Source: an uncultured Collinsella sp. (GTDB lineage Bacteria; Actinomycetota; Coriobacteriia; Coriobacteriales; Coriobacteriaceae). From it: a stretch of 24,822 nt of DNA. Under the pieces are notes generated by a model. It did no database searches and was not told the origin of the DNA. It saw nothing but the letters and a program-made list of their open reading frames with translations. Below, piece by piece: positions 22,637 to 24,822 of the stretch; positions within the stretch are counted from its first letter, which is position 1; each line of letters begins with the position of its first letter. Location of the stretch: contig CALGZY010000059.1 of the NCBI GenBank assembly GCA_937934355.1, forward strand, positions 1 through 24,822. Reading direction: 5' to 3'. The position numbers and the translations under genes were made by a program.

Positions 22637-24771
22637 GCGGCACCCCCCTCACCGTCACCGGTGTAAGAGATGTGCTGCAGCAACGCCACGATGTCCTCGC
22701 CATCGACGGGCTCCACCGTAATCTGCTTTACGCTCAGGCGCTCGCGGATAATGGGAAGATCGCACGCCTTTGCCTGGCGCATAAGCAGGTAGAGCACGTT
22801 GCCGTCGACCAAGCCCGCCGCGTCGCTCTCGCGGATTGCTGACCCAATTGCGCCCACCAGCTCGTCGACAGGCTCCATGCCCGGTACCACGCGAAGGAGC
22901 AAAAAACTCCCCATCTTGCTATCTGCCAGAGCCTGCTCCGCCGCGAGCTCTTGGCCAAAGGCAGCCTGCTTGAGCACGCAAGTTCCGTCAACGCAGCGTT
23001 TATCCTGCGCCACCGCCTCATAGTCAAAGGCACGGCTCAGCGCGCTTTCGACCAGCCCGCACAAGATGCGGAACAGGTTTTGATAATAGAGGGTCATTTG
23101 GTTTTCGGCCGCACTACGCACAAAGATCAACACGGCGGGTGCCCCGTCGCGCTCGATCGTGTATCCAAACATGGGAAGCCCCGGCGTCAGCTCGCGGTTC
23201 ACCCACAGGTTCGAACGACCCCCGTCGCCCAAAAGAGGTGCAAGCTGCTCAAGCGTGAGCGAGCGTGCGGCATCTTCGGCAATCGCGGGACTTGCCGCCA
23301 CCAGGCGTGCAAATGCCCCGCCCGAAACATGGTAGATCGCCACCGAATCGTTCTCGAGGATCTCGCCCAGAAGCTCGCAGCACTTGCGATAGATGTCGCG
23401 CGGGTTGAGCACATCGAGCTCCTGCGTCACGGCAAAGATCTTGCCAAAGCTGTCGTGGCGACCCACGATCTGGCGCCTGTACGCGCGCTTGTCCTCGATC
23501 GCGTCGTGGTAGAGCTGCGTAAGGAACGTATTGCGGTTGCGCACGAGATCGTTTTGGTCGCGCTCCGCCCTAATGGCTTCGCTGTTGCGCAGCTGCACAT
23601 AGCCGCACACGGCACCCACCACAAAGTACGCAATAAACGGTAGCCAGTTGGACGGCTCGTAGAACAGACCCTGGAAGGTATAGCCGTACTGAGTAAAGTA
23701 GCTGGCTGCCAAACCCACCGACGCCAGCAGCGCCGCAACCAGGCCAAAGTCCAAGCCATACAGCGTGCCGATCAGCACCACGTAGAGCAGGCGATAATCG
23801 AGCACGTTGAGCTGGACCGATTGTGAGAACAGATGCTCCAGTACCTCGAACAGAACCCAGGCAACGCCCGTCTCCAGGCATTTAATAGGCAGCGCGCGCA
23901 TCTGGATGCGGTCGATGGCGGCACGCAGCGGGTTGATCTTTTTGATGCGTCCAGCGCCCCAGCGAGCTTGAATGGTCGAGAGATCGCGCAGCAAGTCATA
24001 GCGCTGAAACCAGCCATAGCGCACGCGAGCGACGTCGCTGGCGGGCAGGGCGTAGCCGGCAGAATCGCCATAGGCAACGGCAAGGCCGGGGAACAGCGCC
24101 TTGAGGGCCTCGCCCACCTCACCCGCCGTGTGATGGAAGGTATCGGCAACGTCGAGCGTCTCAAAGTTACCATCCCAGCTATCGAAGATGCGGCGCACCA
24201 GCACCGCAAGCTCCTCGGCACACAGCAGGGGAAACGCCGCATCCTGCGCGCCCTGCAGAGCGACCGATCCGGTTGAGCACGCGTCGAACAGCGGCACCAA
24301 AAACGGGTCCTCCAGTGCGGCAGACGCGGTATACAGGAACGGCACGCGCAGGATCTTGGTCTGAACGCCCTCGCGAGCAGCGTAGTACCGGCACAGGTCG
24401 TTGGCTGCGTGCGCGATAATGCCCTTGCCCGTTCGCCCCGCGGCATCGGCGGCACCCTCGGCACCCGCGGGCCCCGCTACATACAGCAGTTGGACCCGGC
24501 GACCCGCGCACGCACGAAAGACCGAGCGCAACAGCTCGATATCGCCCACGATATCGGTATGCGGGGTAAGGTAATTAGACAGGTAGACCACGCGTTCGAA
24601 TTCGTAGGCCTGATCCAGGTGTTGCAGAAGCTCTTTCCACGAGGCATGGGGCGATGACTCATCGCGGCGTGCTTCCGCGGCAGCGACGACCTGCACATGG
24701 TCCCCGGGGAACGCCTTGGCACAAAAGTCATCGTCAACATATGCGGTGTTGCCAACAACCAGCACCTCCAT
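22633..24771 (-). CDS. pelD: PelD-like c-di-GMP receptor with an N-terminal SDR-like domain
   Basis: PelD is the membrane scaffold that switches on Pel synthesis when it binds c-di-GMP. This 712-residue protein has an extended-SDR (NAD-epimerase-like) domain (about 1-245), about four membrane segments (297-395), a coiled linker, a GAF domain (about 440-580) and a degenerate GGDEF domain (about 600-705). The inhibitory-site motif RxxD is intact as R647-E-S-D650, while the GGDEF position reads DGNVL, so it can plausibly bind but not make c-di-GMP. The SDR part has lost the GxxGxxG loop (VVGNTAYVD) and the YxxxK pair, so it is probably not an active epimerase. The ATG at 24771 has AGGGGAG nine bases upstream; the in-frame ATG at 24798 lacks one. 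Any earlier operon genes lie outside the window. Confidence 0.9.
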   Translation of the reverse strand: MEVLVVGNTAYVDDDFCAKAFPGDHVQVVAAAEARRDESSPHASWKELLQHLDQAYEFERVVYLSNYLTPHTDIVGDIELLRSVFRACAGRRVQLLYVAGPAGAEGAADAAGRTGKGIIAHAANDLCRYYAAREGVQTKILRVPFLYTASAALEDPFLVPLFDACSTGSVALQGAQDAAFPLLCAEELAVLVRRIFDSWDGNFETLDVADTFHHTAGEVGEALKALFPGLAVAYGDSAGYALPASDVARVRYGWFQRYDLLRDLSTIQARWGAGRIKKINPLRAAIDRIQMRALPIKCLETGVAWVLFEVLEHLFSQSVQLNVLDYRLLYVVLIGTLYGLDFGLVAALLASVGLAASYFTQYGYTFQGLFYEPSNWLPFIAYFVVGAVCGYVQLRNSEAIRAERDQNDLVRNRNTFLTQLYHDAIEDKRAYRRQIVGRHDSFGKIFAVTQELDVLNPRDIYRKCCELLGEILENDSVAIYHVSGGAFARLVAASPAIAEDAARSLTLEQLAPLLGDGGRSNLWVNRELTPGLPMFGYTIERDGAPAVLIFVRSAAENQMTLYYQNLFRILCGLVESALSRAFDYEAVAQDKRCVDGTCVLKQAAFGQELAAEQALADSKMGSFLLLRVVPGMEPVDELVGAIGSAIRESDAAGLVDGNVLYLLMRQAKACDLPIIRERLSVKQITVEPVDGEDIVALLQHISYTGDGEGGAA

Positions 24772-24822
24772 GGCGCACCCCTCCCCTAAAATCCACATTT
24801 GTCATAGTCAAACATGCGTATT

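Noticed and set aside
15123..24771. Cellulose, alginate or poly-N-acetylglucosamine synthase operon
   Set aside because: No GT2 synthase (BcsA, Alg8 or PgaC type) is present; the GT4 PelF, PelG signature and PelD receptor layout specify Pel.

Overview
The window looks like a GC-rich chromosomal segment from a Gram-positive gut actinobacterium of the class Coriobacteriia, most likely Collinsella. This is inferred from protein style, codon use and gene order; no marker RNA gene is present to prove it. All genes but one lie on the minus strand. No tRNA, rRNA, CRISPR array, transposase or phage gene was seen.

Right to left in coordinates (the direction of transcription), 24771-13676 is a tightly packed eight-gene operon. 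It encodes a Gram-positive type Pel exopolysaccharide machine: pelD (c-di-GMP receptor scaffold), pelE (TPR membrane protein), pelA (deacetylase only), pelF (glycosyltransferase) and pelG (membrane transporter). Three further genes follow in the same unit: a CotH-kinase-like lipoprotein, a VTC-type polyphosphate polymerase domain protein and a DUF4956 membrane protein. Neighbours overlap by 4 to 14 bases or are 3 bases apart, so translation is probably coupled. No outer-membrane pelB or pelC is present, as expected for a monoderm cell.

The next block, 13375-9164, is a sucrose module: a LacI-family regulator, two identical operators with a cre-like sequence, a PTS IIBC permease (scrA) and a GH32 sucrose-6-phosphate hydrolase (scrB), closed by a strong terminator. 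Sucrose would be imported and phosphorylated by ScrA, then split by ScrB to glucose-6-phosphate and fructose.

The middle, 9069-5931, holds a shortened cystathionine-synthase-like protein that appears to have lost its PLP lysine, a small ModE-type winged-helix regulator (the only plus-strand gene), and guaB (IMP dehydrogenase) with a promoter that overlaps the regulator's promoter back to back.

The left end, 5823-1, is translation and transcription housekeeping: leuS behind a roughly 120-base inverted repeat, then rimP-nusA-infB. That operon has a promoter followed by an intrinsic terminator in its leader, an attenuator arrangement. Its NusA carries an unusual C-terminal Cys/His motif, and ylxR is missing between nusA and infB.

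Two intergenic regions, after guaB and after the Pel operon, carry the same structured element: a nearly identical 44-45 base core enclosed by long arms whose sequences differ but still pair. With the extended Pel operon, this is the most promising undescribed item here.
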